Source: Cylicocyclus nassatus (taxonomy: Eukaryota > Nematoda > Chromadorea > Rhabditida > Strongylidae). From it: 64,000 nucleotides of DNA. The notes beneath the pieces are model-generated. The model was not told the DNA's origin. It made no database searches and was given only the letters and a program-made list of their open reading frames with translations. The DNA is taken from assembly GCA_958299035.1 (NCBI GenBank), contig CATQJL010000001.1:14441834-14505833 (forward strand). Direction: 5' to 3'. Of the stretch, positions 23,017 to 34,110 are shown one piece after another. The stretch's first letter is position 1. Each line of letters begins with the position of its first letter. Both the position numbers and the translations under genes were made by a program.

Positions 23017-23082
23017 GACATCAACGGAAGAAAACCGCTACCTCGATGTTCCACCCGATAGTGATTGATACTCTTCTGTACA

Positions 23083-23100
23083 AATAAACAAACGAATAAA
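23083..23100 (+). terminator. Two poly(A) signals, gene B
   Basis: AATAAA at 23083-23088 and again at 23095-23100, 67-79 bp past the TAA. Confidence 0.6.
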
Positions 23101-23104
23101 ATAT

Positions 23105-25340
23105 CGCTCCGCTTGAAGCTTAATGTTTGATCATCTTGCATTATTCTTTTCTACAGGGCTATATCAGGCATAAATTTCCTTGGGGCTTAAGGAATTAACA
23201 TAAACGAACAAATTTGTGTTCAATTTTTATTTTGCAAGGCTAGACGTGTGCATTATAAAGCGAAGATATCTCGGTCGTAACTATAGTAGGTGATCACTAG
23301 CATAATAATGTTTAGAATCTAGTTGCACAAGCTTTTTTATTCATATTAGTTTAGAAAACAAAGAGATAATCTGTGACTGTCAATTTATTTCTAACACATT
23401 TGCAAAGTGATAGAAAGGAAGTTGCTCCTTTCCAATCACGGCTTTACATTTGGTTCCTTCTTCAGGGGCCTAAATGGTTCGAAATGTTATTCATAACTCC
23501 AGACTACCAAACTTCTACTCCGACGCTGCCACTTCTCGGCTTCACCACGCTGCATCAAATAAGATGTCATTGTAGAAGGACACACCCGAAGATCACCGCT
23601 GCTCAATCGGCACAGGATGCAGGAACAGTGTCAGTGGGTGAATAAATCATATCGTAGTTGCACAAAGTCGATCTACAGGCATAACTCATATAATGATACA
23701 AATGGGAGGAAGTCGGGAGTTATCGATAAACACTTATACTTCATCTCCGGGTTCATGGCAGTACTCGAATGCTTTCATGCTTTCTTAGCCGATCTGTTTC
23801 ATTTGCAAAAATTTTGCACTCAATGTTGAATCATATGCGTGCCAAGCGGCAAGTTCAAAGTTTTGCGCCTATCATCGGGCAAGTATTCAGTCACGCAAAC
23901 GCTCAGACCTTTTCCCGTTTTTTATGTGATCATCTCAAATTTTGTACAATTCTGCAAATCACTGAATCCTTTTTTTAGAAGTGAAGAGTCCTTGCTTTTA
24001 CCGCTTGCATACATTGTTTCTTACTATATGAAGTGGCTACGGGGGCTCGCTGACATCCAAAAACAGGGTCTTAATGAATTTTAAAGAAAGCAAGGTTCTA
24101 GGAAATCGGACAAAGCGCATTTTCCTTCGCTTTGCTGGTGTATATAGCTGAATGTCTATCTCATTATGGCAGGGGCTTCGGTATTTGTGTTGCGTTCTAT
24201 TTGCATAACTCTCCTTCTGTGACTGAGGTTTGTTGGTCTTTGTCTTTTCTTTTGTGTCCAGATTTTTCGTTTCGATTTCTGTCTTTTTAATGGTGCACCA
24301 TGAGTGTGTATATAAATAAAATAAATAAATAAATACAGGTGTATTAGTCAGTCTACCCTTTAATTAAACGGGGTCGGCGGCTGGAAGGCGGAGCTTCGAG
24401 GCCTAGAGATGATCAGAGAGCACGATCGCAGAGAGACGCAGACTGCGTTGCGATTGCGAGCGTGCTCGTTGATCGTCTTCCAGCCTGTTCTGATCGGCGA
24501 GCGTGAGTCCAGCACAGATTTATTGATAGTAGCGAAAAGCGAAGTAATACAATCGAGGCATGCTTATATAGGGAATACTCTCTCAACATTGTAAACTATC
24601 TCGTCAAGACTGTCTTACAGCGAATACTTAAACATCTTTTGACACTTGACGCATCTCATTATGAAGCTAATTGAGAACAGCGCAACATAACACGATCAAA
24701 GGAATCCCACTGAATACATTACAAGCGTTAAGCGATATGGAGGCAGATAGGCGATACGTGTTTAGCATAACCATTTTGTATCGTTACAAACACAGCCGCC
24801 AATCCATTTAAATTAGAGAGTGCAGACCGGGCCATTCTGCGTAGCTTTCCTGCACTACTGGGACGACCGGCGGCACAACCCACTGTTGCGTCATTGCAGG
24901 AGCATAAAGGGATGTTTGATTTTCACATATGCGAATTTTTTTGGCGGATACAAGGAGTAGGAGTGAATAGAAACAGACGAAGGTTTATGAGATGTTGAGT
25001 AATCATAATCATAGATTTGCATTACATAATGCGTCAAAAGTCTGGGAGTCTAGTACTTTGCCTCAAAAAGATGTACCTAATAACGAAAAATTGAAAACAA
25101 ATAGAAAGTTACGAGTGAAATTCGCTCCCAAATAGCAAGATAGCTTCTTCGGCTTCAACAAGATATTCAAAATCTTGGCGAGTGCAGTTCTGGCGCGCGG
25201 GTAGTCGTAACGAGATTCGGCCCACTCTTTATTTTAATGCTTGTTTCACTTACAGAAGTGCGACATGAAAGAGCAACCTTTTAGCTACAACAACTTCAAA
25301 AAGTCTTCATGTTACTTGGGAAATGTATGGAAATTTAACT
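23105..25340. other. No gene seen; possible LINE tail
   Basis: At 24310-24340 is an (AATA)n tract after a T-rich stretch. This could be the 3' end of a non-LTR element, but no coding part was recognised. 24400-24490 contains a GC-richer self-complementary stretch (GAGAGCACGATCGC / GCGAGCGTGCTCG). No gene. Confidence 0.4.
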
Positions 25341-25344
25341 GAAG

Positions 25345-25510
25345 GAATTTAACGCGCCTCCCCCCTCTCCTTCGAGAACGAGGCGCGAAATCTCTCAAAG
25401 TTACCCTTGTAATTTTTTACGAGGGCGTGGCCATGGGCCCACAAAATTTTGAAAGCATCCCAAAAATTTTTTCGGAGTGACGCACCTTCACTCAGAAAAA
25501 CCGCAGAAGA
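25345..25510. mobile_element. Fragment of the hAT-like repeat, reverse orientation
   Basis: Blocks such as ACGAGGGCGTGGCC, GGGCCCACAAAATTTTG and CATCCCAAAAATTTTTTCGG are reverse-complement versions of sequence in the 37813-38170 copy. Ends not defined. Confidence 0.35.
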
Positions 25511-26109
25511 CATATGGAAAGAATATAGCCTGAACTCAGCGGCGGAGACAGATGGCCGCTGGCACGCTGCAGCATTAACAGATTTTTATTTTCCGTTTAC
25601 GAGAAACTAGTTTCTGTCAATGACAACTACCACGGTATGATAGCGCAAGGACTGCCCTACATCGCATGTATTAGCATATTGTAGAATACTCTTTAATGAC
25701 GAAAAAAAACTGCGAACACTAGCAACTTTGATATTTTGCTTTCAGGGTACTGGCTTGTTAATTCACTTTTTATAACATACAACTATCAGAGCTCAAAATA
25801 TAATTTGTAGAGGCTGACTGCAGCATTAGATGGCATACAAATTTAGATCAAAACCTCCTAGGTTTGCAAGTCAGAGTGCTGGAAAGTAGGTTCCAAGACT
25901 TTGAAGCTCTGTACCCTAGCACGGCAAAGAAAAGTAAGTTTTGGCCACAAGAAAAGATTTTGATTGAGATGGAACGACTTTACCGAAAATTTCGGATGGC
26001 ATAACTTTAGCACATCGATGAACATCACAATGTATTAGTAGCTAAAACTTACATCGCCTATACTGTTCCATCTTTTACTGCTGGCACCGCTCTCGGGTTT
26101 GCTTCGGAT

Positions 26110-26264
26110 AATGGCAAAGAATTTCCGGTGCAAACTTCTGAAAATTCCGAGGGACACTCCTATTGGAACTGCCAGGTAGTGCGGGGTCCAAGTCACACAG
26201 GGACCAATAGGAGCGTCCCCTAGAATTTTAGAAGTTCCGTTTGCGCCGGAAGTCCTTTGCAATT
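26110..26264. mobile_element. Foldback MITE, about 155 bp
   Basis: Arms read GCAAAGAATTTCCGGTGC...CTCCTATTGG and the inverted CCAATAGGAG...GCGCCGGAAGTCCTTTGC. No coding capacity. Confidence 0.6.
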
Positions 26265-26543
26265 GTCTGAGTTCTTGTAGCTACCTAGCAACATGTATTA
26301 TCAATTTGTCGACTTTCAAAAAAAAGCGCACTTTTTTAATTTAATGAGTGATTTATGATCTAATGAGACTTTTTCTCTCAACAAATTACACTAAAAATTT
26401 CTGGCGTTTGGCAAATTTAAGAAAAGGTCAATCTGTAGATTTTACACGAAGGTCCTGCAAACTTTTTATTGAAATTTAATACAAATTGCGCATTCAAAGT
26501 ACAACGTTCTTGGCGAACACATAGTACGAGACATATCGATACT

Positions 26544-26583
26544 AGTGCGTAAAATTCGTCAAAAATCAAAGTGCATATCACAA
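26544..26583 (+). promoter_or_regulatory. Conserved upstream module of gene C
   Basis: AGTGCGTAAAATTCGTCAAAA followed by AAAGTGCATATCACAA, 205 bp before the ATG; pairs with the gene B block at 20494-20532. Confidence 0.6.
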
Positions 26584-26749
26584 TAATGGGTATAAACATG
26601 AGTAACCAGTTCCAGGCCATGAGAGTTTGTATCTACCCATGCTATCTACCATAGGGAGTCTTTGTTAGGATCTTACACAGCAACCTTTTTGCTTCTTGAT
26701 TTTGTATAACCTCATTTCAGAACTCCGAGAATTGCACTGATCAGCGGGC

Positions 26750-27416
26750 ATGCATATTTTCTCAATTCTCTTGATTGCCCTTGTATTTATTTCTGTTGTC
26801 AACTGTCAGTGGGGTAATTATGGTAAGCATTTCAGATAAGGATGTAGAAATGAGTGAATCTTCCACATTTTCAGGCTGGAGAGACGATTTGAGAGGAGGA
26901 GTTGATGAATGGGAAGGAAGTGGAGGATGGCAAGGCAGAGGAGGTGGAAGGAATCGCCAAAGAGGCGGAGGTGAACAAAGAGGTTAACCTGTTTATCTTT
27001 CCATATTAGTTCTATTGTATTTTATGTGCAGGTCAAGGAGGCCGCCGTGGGCAACAAGCAGGAGGATGGCAGGGAAACAGAGGTAATACAAATTAATTGA
27101 TGCTTAATTTGCTAAATCTTGTACAGGTCGAGGCAGAGGAGGTCCGAATGATGGCGGACGCAGGAGATGGGGCGGAGGCAATGACCGCGGTGGTGGTTGG
27201 GGCGGCCGAGGATGGGGTCCAGGAGGGGGTAGGCAGTTATTTTACCAACAACTTCATCTGTAGTCTACCTACTAAATATATTGATCTGAATGTGAAGTTT
27301 CAGGTTGGTGGCCGCACGGCTTTGGTTGGGGCGGAAGAGGTGAGATTCCTAATATAACTCAAAGTACTAGAGGAGGAGCCGCTATTTCAGGTTGGGGATG
27401 GGGTTGGCTACGCTAA
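26750..27416 (+). CDS. Gene C: Gly/Trp/Arg-rich secreted protein, 127 aa
   Basis: Exons 26750-26822, 26875-26970, 27032-27082, 27127-27228, 27304-27339 and 27391-27416; all phase 1. The exon 2 donor could instead be at 26982, adding four residues in frame. Signal peptide MHIFSILLIALVFISVVNC, mature start QWGNYG. The modules match those of D: a GGGRNRQRGGG-like exon, GQGGRRGQQAGGWQGN, a long GGWG exon ending GWGPGG, then GWWPHGFGWGGRG and the tail GWGWGWLR. A TTTCAG acceptor lies about 30 bp before the ATG. Shares its upstream module with B. Same uncertainty of function as A. Confidence 0.85.
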
Positions 27417-27518
27417 CACGCTCACATTCGAGAAAGGCACACAGTGTTATATACTAATTGGTAGTTTTTACTAGATATCTCCTTCCTTTTGAATTATTGT
27501 AATTGATTTTTCTTGCAA

Positions 27519-27524
27519 AATAAA
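27519..27524 (+). terminator. Poly(A) signal, gene C
   Basis: AATAAA 103 bp after the TAA. Confidence 0.55.
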
Positions 27525-27529
27525 TCTGT

Positions 27530-29285
27530 TTCAAATTTGCATTTCTACATGTACGGAAGTGATAGAGTAGGGCCTGCTTTGTAATATGATTGCTAGGACA
27601 TCTTTGCAGTTTCGTGGATGCTTCCTAGAAACATTGAAGATTTTGTTATAGTTCGTAAAAACTTTTACAAAGAGCAGATAATTGTTATGTTAGTATCTAC
27701 AACTTTTTGCATACCCTTTGCCCAAATTTTACTTTTCCAGCTTGTTACGTATAGGCAAATTGGGTGGAGATTTTAGAAACGCATAGATATACAGCTAAAC
27801 AACCGAATCTACGAAAAATTTGATTATTCATCGTCTTTTTCCTCATTTTATCAAGCTAGTCCTTGAGTCATCTTTCTGAACATAAACGACTTATGCATTA
27901 CTTGATGGTGTATTTGACCAATGTGAACGTTCGACAAAGCAGTTTCCATAGAACTTGTACAGACTAATCAACGTGATTTTAAGGGTATGCAGGATATGGA
28001 AGTCCAAACAACATAAAAAAAGAAGAAATATTTGGGAAAGGAAAAGATTGCTTTATTCCGCTGCTGGAAGGTGCTGAAAATAGTAATCTGCTCGCAATTC
28101 TTATCTGATTCGGGTGTGAGTAGAACAGCTAAAAGAAACTGTATTACATAAAGGTTTGCCATCTTTTACTTCTTCGAGCGCCTCTTTTGTTTTGAAGTGA
28201 TGAAACACAAAGGTTTCTGCACAAGAACTACTATAAGCGCAGTCAAGGTTTTCTTCCAAAAAAAAAAACGTGCCATTGGTATCCGGAAGGTTCGGGCTTC
28301 TACACGGTTTCAACTGAGTCGGGGATCTCTCCACTTGGGACAAGGATTGGAGATATAGACAAATAATGGGCTCTTTTTCAATTTAATAAATGCCGGCTAA
28401 CAATAATTAATGTTTACCATTAGGTGGTAATATAAATCTTGCACCAAAATTTTTGGGTTCCGTAAATTTCTCCTAATATAGTGACTTTGTCTGAAATAAT
28501 GTACGATCAAGAAGGGAAATCCTGCGTCTTTTCATAGTACTCAAAACTTAAAATATTATAGGTGCAGAGCGGCGAGAAAAGTTGATAGAGAAGAACTGCC
28601 AAGCTAAATTTTTCCAATAAATTCGAAAACCTTTATTATTACCTACTTTCCTCGTTGAGGTAAGCATGGTGATCAATTGAGTCAACCAGAAGTTGTAATT
28701 TTTGAATTTCTTTTTTCGAAATCTGATTTTGTTGATGAAGATTATTGATATGCATGATAATGTACTACGTGTATCATATACAATGAGCAAAAAATTATAT
28801 TGTTTGGACTGGAACGGTTGTCTAAGCATTTCTGAACGATAGTAGAATTTTCTGTGCAAGACTTATGTTGCATTCTAATTTTCACAGCTACTATTAGTTT
28901 AGCAAGCGGAATTCTCGCTACTGAAGGGCATCAAGTGTCTCAAAAATCTTACTTATAGGTGAATCTGGGCAAAGGTTGTGCGTGGGACACAACAATTACT
29001 AATATGTATGTCACAACAAGTTCTGAAGCAATCTAGGTGGTTTCAATGAGTTTTAACATTGACTTTGACATCCATAGAAATTGATAGTGCCATCAGAAGG
29101 CTTGAATACTCTTCTACAAAAGTTCACAAAAGTTTTCGTGGAAAATGTCAACGAATGCGGAAAAAGTGTATCAGAAAATGAATTTCCATCTTGTAAGTGT
29201 AATATGACGAACCATGACAGTTTGAACAAAGGGAAACGATTCCAAGCTATGTTCTTTCATAGCATTTCTATTTATATATGCTTGT
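27530..29285. other. No supported gene
   Basis: Spacer between C and D. A minus-strand 64-codon frame (27968-28162) opens with a signal-peptide-like start (MANLYVIQFLLAVLLT), and a second minus frame (28101-28343) overlaps it. Neither has convincing splice or poly(A) support. A plus frame at 29081-29353 has coding-like composition but no family match. Confidence 0.45.
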
Positions 29286-29287
29286 GG

Positions 29288-29337
29288 GTGCGTACAGAAG
29301 TCTCAGAAATTAGTACATTGCCTTCACAACATGTTGT
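29288..29337 (+). promoter_or_regulatory. Candidate upstream element of gene D
   Basis: GTGCGT at 29288-29293 (214 bp before the ATG) and ACAACATGTTGT at about 29326-29337, the same pair and order as upstream of gene A. Confidence 0.45.
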
Positions 29338-29365
29338 TCATAAACAACAGTAACCAGTTTGCAGC

Positions 29366-29372
29366 TATAAAA
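29366..29372 (+). promoter_or_regulatory. TATA box candidate, gene D
   Basis: TATAAAA 136 bp before the ATG. A TTTATAG acceptor about 30 bp before the ATG implies a 5'UTR intron in between. Confidence 0.45.
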
Positions 29373-29501
29373 GTGTGCTTTTCCAGATGTAGTAGAGGAA
29401 AACTTTTCTCCTTCTGTAATAGCATGTCAAATAATTTCATCAGTTTCTCAGCTATTCTGGTGTTTTTATAGGATCTTTAAGAATTATCTCAATCAATAAA
29501 C

Positions 29502-30320
29502 ATGTATACATCGATAATTCTGGTCGCCCTTACGTTGATCTCTGCAATAAACTGCCAATGGGGAGGAGGTAACCAAGGTAAGCAATCCATAAATCATGAA
29601 ATTAATCCTTTTTTACTCGTAATTTCAGGCTGGGGACGACAACAAGGAGGTGGAGGAAATCGGCAAGGCGGACAAGGAGGTAAGTCTCCGAGACTGCTTA
29701 TACAATAGATGTTATTGAATTCATGTCTTTCATTCTTCTTTACTCAGGCTGGGGAGGTCAACAAGGCGGCGGAGGAAATAGGCAAGGAGGCGGACCAGGA
29801 GGTAAGGACTGCTTGCTGAGTATTAGGACGGATTTGCTCAATTTTAGGTCAAGGAGGCTGGGGTGGGCCACAAGGTGGAGGATGGCAGGGAGGAGGCGGA
29901 GGTATGGAAATGATTGTTTATACATATTGTGCTAATTGTAAGAACATATTTAGGACCAGGACAAGGAGGATGGAATGGTGGCGGACGTGGAGGATGGGGT
30001 GGAGGAGGAGGTCCTGGCCGCTGGGGCGGCGGTGGTCCCGGTGGTAATGGTGGCCGAGGAGGATGGGGTCCAGGAGGGGGAGGAGGTAAGCATCTTCATC
30101 TCAGTAGTAAAATTTTTTGATTTATAATATTACCATACGCTCGCTTGACAGAGTGCTTAATGGAAGGTTATCCAGCTAAGCTTTTCCTATGAAGTATACG
30201 TTTTAGGTTGGCCACGAGGCGGTGGATGGGGCGGACGTGGAGGTGAGCATTTTTTAGTCAATTCAATATACTAAGAAGTGGAAATGCTACATTTCAGGGT
30301 GGTTGTCGGGATGGATATAA
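29502..30320 (+). CDS. Gene D: Gly/Trp/Gln-rich secreted protein, 141 aa
   Basis: Exons 29502-29577, 29629-29679, 29748-29801, 29848-29901, 29954-30085, 30207-30242 and 30298-30320; all phase 1. Signal peptide MYTSIILVALTLISAINC is nearly that of gene A; mature start QWGGGNQG. Exons 2 and 3 are duplicated GWGxQQGGGGNRQGG modules, exon 4 is GQGGWGGPQGGGWQGG, exon 5 is a 44-codon GGWG/GPGG block, exon 6 is GWPRGGGWGGRG and the tail is GWLSGWI. The final exon is spliced after TTTCAG and keeps frame. No canonical AATAAA was seen close to the stop. Confidence 0.85.
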
Positions 30321-30324
30321 GGAG

Positions 30325-31815
30325 CTTGCTTTTGTTAGAAGACCGCTACATTATGTGTGATAAATTATTGTTTATCCAGTTTTTGTATAAATGCTTGTTC
30401 AACATATTGGCGGAGAACTCGTTGATCGATTACAAACATAATGCTGCCCTCTTAATACAGGATCGAGTCAGACTAAACAGATCAGTTCTGAAGAAAACTC
30501 ATGCGAGGCAGAAAATGAAAATTCAAATGAGTGATGTGAGTTAAAGCCTAAACAAGAATGTTATGCTCATACGCTGCTAAGACTGTAGGAATGGAAAGTG
30601 TGCCCAAAATGTAAATTGTAATGCTTGGTGTTCTCATTGTTCTAAGCATTTTTCAGCATCCACATCAGCAAGAAAGCCTGTTTTCAAGGAAACTGTGTAG
30701 TAAAACTTGCTAAGATCATTCATCCTTGGAATGAGAAAACTCCGTAGCGTAACTCCGTAGACCTTCTAAATAAGCTACCGATAAAAATTTGTAAGGACAA
30801 ATTCTATGGTTTTCTACGAAAAAAGCAGTGCTTTATTTAGCAGTATCGTAGTTGGCATAAAAAATGTTCGGTTACCTTGGCAACAGGAACTTCTGAAAAG
30901 CTGAGAAATGTGTTTGGACTACAGGAACATAATAAGCTCTAAAACCAATCGCTCCAAACTCGCATGACTCTCGCTTAGTGAATTTGAAGCTAACTTAATC
31001 AGCAAGTGCCAGTTATGCATAACCTTGCTAGAGTTTCTTCGAAGTCGAAAATTAAGGAAAAGAAACAGAAAATTGGCTTTCTGCCTTTCGCACAAACAAA
31101 ACATGTAATAGACTAAAAAAATTCATGTACTCGTTTTACTCTAGAAAGAATCACTTTCGGCCTAAAATTCTAAAAGCGACAATATGTTGAATTTCGATAT
31201 GTCTATTGTTGTAAAAAAAAACTTAATTCAAACTATGAACGACTCGCAGACCAAGAACTCTCACGGCCGCAGCTTACCTTTAATATTAAGTAATCTAACA
31301 AATTTCAAAGAATTGCGAGATAAAATGGACTGTAAGTACATTAACAGAAAAATAATATTCTTACTCTGAAGTAGAATCAGCGTATTGGTGCAACTTTGAA
31401 GAGAGGCATGACGTTTTTTAAGCCTCTAACCTTATAAGAGGAATTTTTTCGAGGAGTATGAAAAGCGCTATTGTTACTTGACCTATAAGAAGTGATTGAA
31501 GCGAAGTGTACCTAGCAAAAAAAACTTTTTCTAAACAAAAAAAAGTAGTCTTAGCTGCTTTATGCGCCATATTCTCTTTCCGCTCCCTCTCTACCAAAAC
31601 ACACCGATTCACTAATTTTCGTCCACTTGCAGAATAGCATTTACGACAACAAGTAACAGGATTTGATTGATTGCTTATAGACTTTGTTTCCTACCTTGTG
31701 TTATCAATTACAAAGCTTCTTCTATCTTTCCACTATAATTTCCACATATTCAACTTGTGACCTGAAGGAACTAATCAAGATTATATTCTTAAAAGGTCTT
31801 GGTGTGATCAAATTT
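30325..31815. other. No gene seen
   Basis: Spacer between D and E with short frames only. The GTGCGT element seen before A-D is absent here. Confidence 0.5.
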
Positions 31816-31820
31816 GAAAA

Positions 31821-32239
31821 ATGCATCTAATGCTTATATTTTCCTTTTCTGTCTTAGTCATCGAGACTAGTTGCCAAATTATCAACAACCTCCCAGGTGA
31901 GAGGTTTCTTTACCTTATCGTGCAATCAAAAATTCCACTCCAGGTCAGGAGCTCAGAGCACAGCCGGGACGTGCATCCGGAGGCTGGCCCAATGGAGGAC
32001 AGCAAGGCGCCGGAAACATCGGAGGAGGTCAACAAGGAGGTACAACTCATCCGAGTTCTTTAGCTCTTACCTGAAAAAAGTTTTTTAGGATGGCCCGGAC
32101 AAGGAGGTGGAGGACAAGGTGTAGGCAGCTATCAGCAAAATGGTGGCAAACTTGGGGGTATTTATGGTAAGTCATATTTGACATTCACAAGAAACAGAAT
32201 GTACGGCCGAGCTTTTTAGGTGTTGGTCATGGACGCTGA
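31821..32239 (+). CDS. Gene E: Gly/Gln-rich secreted protein, 89 aa
   Basis: Exons 31821-31896, 31944-32039, 32089-32166 and 32220-32239; all phase 1. Signal peptide MHLMLIFSFSVLVIETSC, mature start QIINNLPG. Exon 2 carries GGWPNGGQQGAGNIGGGQQGG and exon 3 GWPGQGGGGQGVGSYQQNGG. The end is GVGHGR, unlike the Trp-rich tails of A-D and more like the -GR ends of genes F and G. Less Trp-rich than A-D, so a diverged member. Confidence 0.8.
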
Positions 32240-32298
32240 AGAATTTTTGAAGGAGAAAAATGATTTACTATGCTCAACTTGTACTTATGTGTGCTTGA

Positions 32299-32304
32299 AA
32301 TAAA
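32299..32304 (+). terminator. Poly(A) signal, gene E
   Basis: AATAAA 60 bp after the TGA. Confidence 0.6.
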
Positions 32305-32931
32305 ACTGTATTTTTGGAAATATGTCTGAGGTTATGGTGGTCCTGCGTGGATGTGCACGTTGAAAGTGCTAAATATCTTCTTCAACTCGCACAAATTGGT
32401 CCTTGCAGGATAAAAACGCATGAAAGGCTATTTTCGAACACAAACAAAAGTTCGCCACAGACTCTCAAGATTCTACGACTTCCAAGTACGACAAAATAAA
32501 GTTACCTACTCGAACCTTTACCAACTATGAAGGAAATAAGTGTTCCGGAGTCGTTTTTATTTTACAACGATTTTCAAGCTGATTACCTGACGCACAAAAA
32601 CGCTTTTGCCGTAGAAACAGAATAATCTTTTTCAACTATTCGATGATATCTGAAGAACAGAACGTTATTGAAAATGATCATAGTTGACTGTGATTTTGAT
32701 TTTTTTTATGTGTGATAAATTCCCTCAATATCTTCGTCACAGTAATTTCATATCAGTTCTAAATTCTCGTTCTTGAAATCATCTTCTAATTTCCTCGGAT
32801 TTACAGTTATTTTTTGCTTATCTAACGACTGGCTTGAATAGTATCCAAGGTTGCGAAGACCTAAAGTACAGACGAAGTCTGGATTGGTATCATTTTCAAA
32901 TTTACAAGAGGAAATCAGAGAATAAGAGTAA

Positions 32932-34110
32932 CTAGCTGGCTTACCCGGCTCCGCCGTATCCGGACCAAACTTGGCACACATACACTTCGGGCTCCGGCGG
33001 GTGTCACAGTCCACTTTTCGTCATCGATCGATGTCGATTTTACCGATTTTTATCGATTTTTTCGCAGAGTTCACCTACAGGGCTAGGAGTTGGCACAGGG
33101 GGGAAGTGAGCATGGGGATTCCGAATACAATATTAGTTTTCAGAATTATCGGTTACTTTTATTGATTTTCTCGATTTTTTGTAAATTTTGACATGCGAGG
33201 CTGGGATTTTGCACAGGGGGGTAATCGAGCATGCTGATTACGAACACAATATTAGTTTTCAGGATCGTCCATTACTTTTATCGATTTTATCGATTTTTTG
33301 TAAAGTTTGACCTGCGGGGCTGGGAGTTTGCACAGGGGGTAATCGAGCATGCAGATTACGAATACAATATTAGTTTTCAAGATCGTCCATTACTTTTATC
33401 GCTTTTATCGATTTTTTGAAAATTTGAGCTAGGGGGCTGGAATTTGGCACAGGGGTGTAATCGAGCATGCTGATCACCCCCCTTGGGATGATCAGCATGC
33501 TCGATTACCCCCCTGTGCCAACTCCCAGCCCCCTAGCTCAAACTTTGCAAAAAATCGATAAAATCGATAAAAGTAATCGATAATCCCGAAAACCAATATT
33601 GTATTCGGAATCCCCATGCTCGATTACCCCCCTGTGCGAACTCCCAGCCCCGTAGCTCAAACTTTGCAAAAAATCGATAAAATCAATAAAAGTAATCGAT
33701 AATCCTGAAAACCAATATTGTATTCGGAATCCCCATGCTCGATTACCCCCCTGTGCCAACTCCCAGCCCCGTAGCTCAAACTTTGCAAAAAAATCGATAA
33801 AATCAATAAAAGTAATCGATAATCCTGAAAACCAATATTGTATTCGGAATCCCCATGCTCGATTACCCCCCTGTGCCAACTCCCAGCCCCGTAGGTGAAC
33901 TCAGCAAAAAAATCGATAAAAATCGATAAAATCGATATCGATCGATAACGAAAAGTAGCCTATGACACCCGCCGGGGCCCGTAGTGTATGTGTGCCAAGT
34001 TTGGTCCGGATCGGTTCAGAAATGGAATTTTCTATTCGGAACATACGTACACACATACATACATACAGACAGACATACATACATACATACAAACAGACAT
34101 TCAGCTTTAT
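32932..34110 (-). mobile_element. Helitron with internal inverted minisatellite, copy 1
   Basis: Reading leftwards, the 3' end is CTAG before T (32932, after an A on the plus strand) with a GC hairpin (CCGG...GCCGGG) beside it. The 5' end has lost its last bases compared with the copy at 50873-52060. The interior has ~119-bp units in one orientation up to about 33475, a palindromic centre (GATCACCCCCC / GGGATGATC, about 33472-33492), then units in the opposite orientation. An ACATACATAC microsatellite lies at 34045-34095. No Rep/helicase. The long open frames here are repeat translations. Confidence 0.7.

Noticed and set aside
33538..33879. 113-codon minus frame in the Helitron (also 51414-51821)
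   Set aside because: Translation of ~119-bp tandem units whose length variation keeps the frame open; no start context or homology.
34045..34100. ACATACATAC tract as a possible CRISPR-like or regulatory repeat
   Set aside because: Simple microsatellite near a Helitron 5' end; no spacers, and the host is a eukaryote.
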